A stretch of 64,000 bases of DNA. It comes from Nautilus pompilius (lineage: Eukaryota > Mollusca > Cephalopoda > Nautilida > Nautilidae). Within the stretch, counting starts at the first letter, position 1. Each line of letters begins with the position of its first letter. This document shows, piece after piece, positions 62,251 to 64,000 of the stretch. The notes under the pieces were generated by a model. It was given only the letters and a program-made list of their open reading frames with translations. It made no database searches and was not told where the DNA came from. Location of the stretch: positions 1,872,501 to 1,936,500 of the forward strand of contig JACATO010000132.1 of assembly GCA_018389105.1 (NCBI GenBank), given 5' to 3'. Made by a program: the position numbers and the translations under genes.

Positions 62251-64000
62251 TATTTTTGGCAATATCTTTGTGCTAGAGATGAACTATAACTCGCAACTTT
62301 TGTTTTGATCCCATAATTTCTGTAATTATTCCGGAAGCAGGATGAAGAATTCTCATTCTAAAAACTTCAGATATCATTAGTTTTAGAAATGTCAGGTTCA
62401 TTTTGTTGGGGACTCTTTTGTGCAGTATATCTGGAAATCATTCTGCTGGCTAATATAGATAAATGTTAATATGTAAGCTTAGTTACTTATTCTAAAAATC
62501 TTGTGCAGGCTTTTTGAATATACTTTTATGGAGAATTGCTGAAATTAGACGGAAAGTGCATATGAGCAGTTATATATGTACTCACATACATCTAATTTTT
62601 CTATAATTCTGTCTACCCGTAGTATAATTAAGAATATCTGTTGCATCATACAAGATTTAGCTACACACATTTCTTTTCAAATGAAACATTTAGCTTAGCA
62701 CTTTGCTCTTCCTAAATGTCACAAAGTTTATCAATAATAAATTCATTGGAGTCTCCAAATGATAATACATATTACTGTTTTGCTAAAGCAGTATTAAAGT
62801 GGTTAACTCTTTGGATCATTGTCAAACTGTATGATATAACACCGACCAACTTCCTTTTTGATATGAGATCCAGAAATAAACTTGTCCACACTGTTTAAAT
62901 AATAGTGCATAAAAAAACAATAAAGCAAGTATAGTTTAATTTTTTTCTGAAAGGGTTAACACTGATAACAAATTCAGCTGATCCCCTTTTTTTTTTCATA
63001 ATTTCAAATTTTTTCACAGATGTCGTTATTGCTGAGGGCAAGTTGAAAACTGGAGCAATCATCTTCAAGCAACCTACACACACAAAGAAAACATCAAATA
63101 GAAAAAGTGTGCACAGACACGATTAGTTTCTTCATGGAGTGGTCTAAAATGATGTGAGTACTTCATCGGAATCATGTTGGAGAAAGTAGAGGAAGAAATC
63201 CAAAATTTAGTCACTAAAAGGTTACTAGTAGTTTCTAAGGATCCTGAAATGAACTATTTACTATTATTACCTTAATGCAGTATATATAGGGAAGCAATAA
63301 CTTGATATTATCGAGCAGTGAGGTAACATTAACTTGCTATGGCTTAAAAAAACTCTAATTTGACATCGGCCAGTGCAGCCTGTCATCTGGAAAAGGGAGC
63401 CACAAAGGGAGCATTTGTTGTTGATTTCATTTTATCTAACCCTGGCCTGCTGTCAGAGTAGGCCAAACTCTAGTAACATTTTACAAAATTAAAATTAGTG
63501 TCTATTCTAAAAGCAGCAGTTTTAGACTCTCTAGAATTTAATTTCACTTTCTCTGATGTTGTGCAGGCATTTGCAGACTGACTGGATACTTTGTCATGAG
63601 AGAGACAAAAACTACCCAATAAAAGTAACCCAGATTGGAAATTAAGTTACTTCAGCCCCTTTTGGAGGGTGTTTAGTCTCTCTCTCTCTCCCTGTCTCTT
63701 TAGACCAGGTCTGGGTCTTATAAAATCTTTGCCTCATCACTTTAATTAATTTTTCTTGTGATTCCATCATTAGCTTTTTCTTGATTTGTCTTTTATGGTC
63801 TATAAAACAACCCCTCTCTTTCTTAAAATCATTCATGGGTGAGTGATTATATAGGACAGAAACCAGTGAAATAGCACAATTTACTGTTGTGTTAAAAATA
63901 ATTAATTTACACTTACATCTGGCAACAATTGTTTAAGAAGTTTGCTAATAGAAATAAAGCTCTGGTGAGGGGATAGCTGTAGTAGGTTTACCTGCAGAGG
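62251..64000. other. AT-rich stretch to the window end
   Basis: Mostly AT-rich. An acceptor at about 63,019 (ATTTTTTCACAG) leads into a frame reading DVVIAEGKLKTGAIIFKQPT in the phase left by the 55,480 exon end, but it stops after 36 codons. The candidate exon at 63,567 is listed separately. A TC-rich tract lies at 63,678-63,700. Confidence 0.35.
63567..63624 (+). other. candidate exon, 58 nt
   Basis: A strong plus-strand acceptor (TTTCTCTGATGTTGTGCAG) opens a frame reading HLQTDWILCHERDKNYPIK, entered with two leftover bases and ending in phase 0 at a moderate donor (AAAA followed by GTAACC). No family recognised. Confidence 0.22.

Noticed and set aside
1-64000. CRISPR arrays, operons or other prokaryotic features
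   Set aside because: Splice signals, CpG island, microsatellites and eukaryotic transposons show animal DNA. No regularly spaced repeats were found.
1-64000. Endogenous retrovirus, LTR element or Polinton fossils
   Set aside because: No long terminal direct repeats, reverse transcriptase, integrase or capsid-like traces were recognised on either strand by reading.

Overview
The window is eukaryotic nuclear DNA, almost certainly from an animal. It is AT-rich and CpG-poor over most of its length, has many A/T homopolymers, long stretches without any convincing gene, decayed class II transposons, and one CpG-dense block of about 3.7 kb near 50.4-54.1 kb that looks like a methylation-free promoter. 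I could not fix the species. The old hAT, Tc1/mariner, pogo and piggyBac relics with no recognisable vertebrate LINE or SINE suggest an invertebrate, perhaps a lophotrochozoan or chelicerate, but this is a weak inference.

Layout. 1-6 kb: AT-rich DNA with a few coding-like pieces. 6.1-8.5 kb: a hAT transposon relic of the GTF2IRD2/ZBED type. 10.0-10.8 kb: a Tc1-like transposase relic. 12.6-15.8 kb: a Tc1-like relic lying between two arms of about 1 kb that are inverted copies of each other. 17.7-18.8 kb: a second, shorter hAT relic carrying a GC-rich insertion. 24.4-26.45 kb: a pogo/Tigger element whose two ends and TA flanks are still visible. 29.6-31.1 kb: a piggyBac relic. 36.65-37.6 kb: a mariner-superfamily relic. 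40.5-41.5 kb: a short pogo-like non-autonomous element. No LTR element, retrovirus or Polinton fossil was recognised.

Host genes. The CpG block appears to hold a divergent promoter. A minus-strand splice donor follows position 51,362 and a plus-strand donor follows 52,014. On the plus side a spliced second exon with a clean start codon can be proposed at 55,369-55,480. On the minus side there is no long open frame, but several short splice-bounded segments between 38.2 kb and 9.1 kb have compatible phases and could be the small exons of one gene with long introns. I recognise no protein family in either candidate gene, so both are hypotheses that need transcript data. The transposon relics lie in the putative introns of the minus-strand gene.

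The CpG block and its right flank (50.4-55.9 kb) are also rich in unusual simple sequence: many G or C runs of eight or more, a C9G10 junction, a CGACC pentamer array, CAG and CTC arrays, and triplet arrays whose unit changes stepwise along their length.
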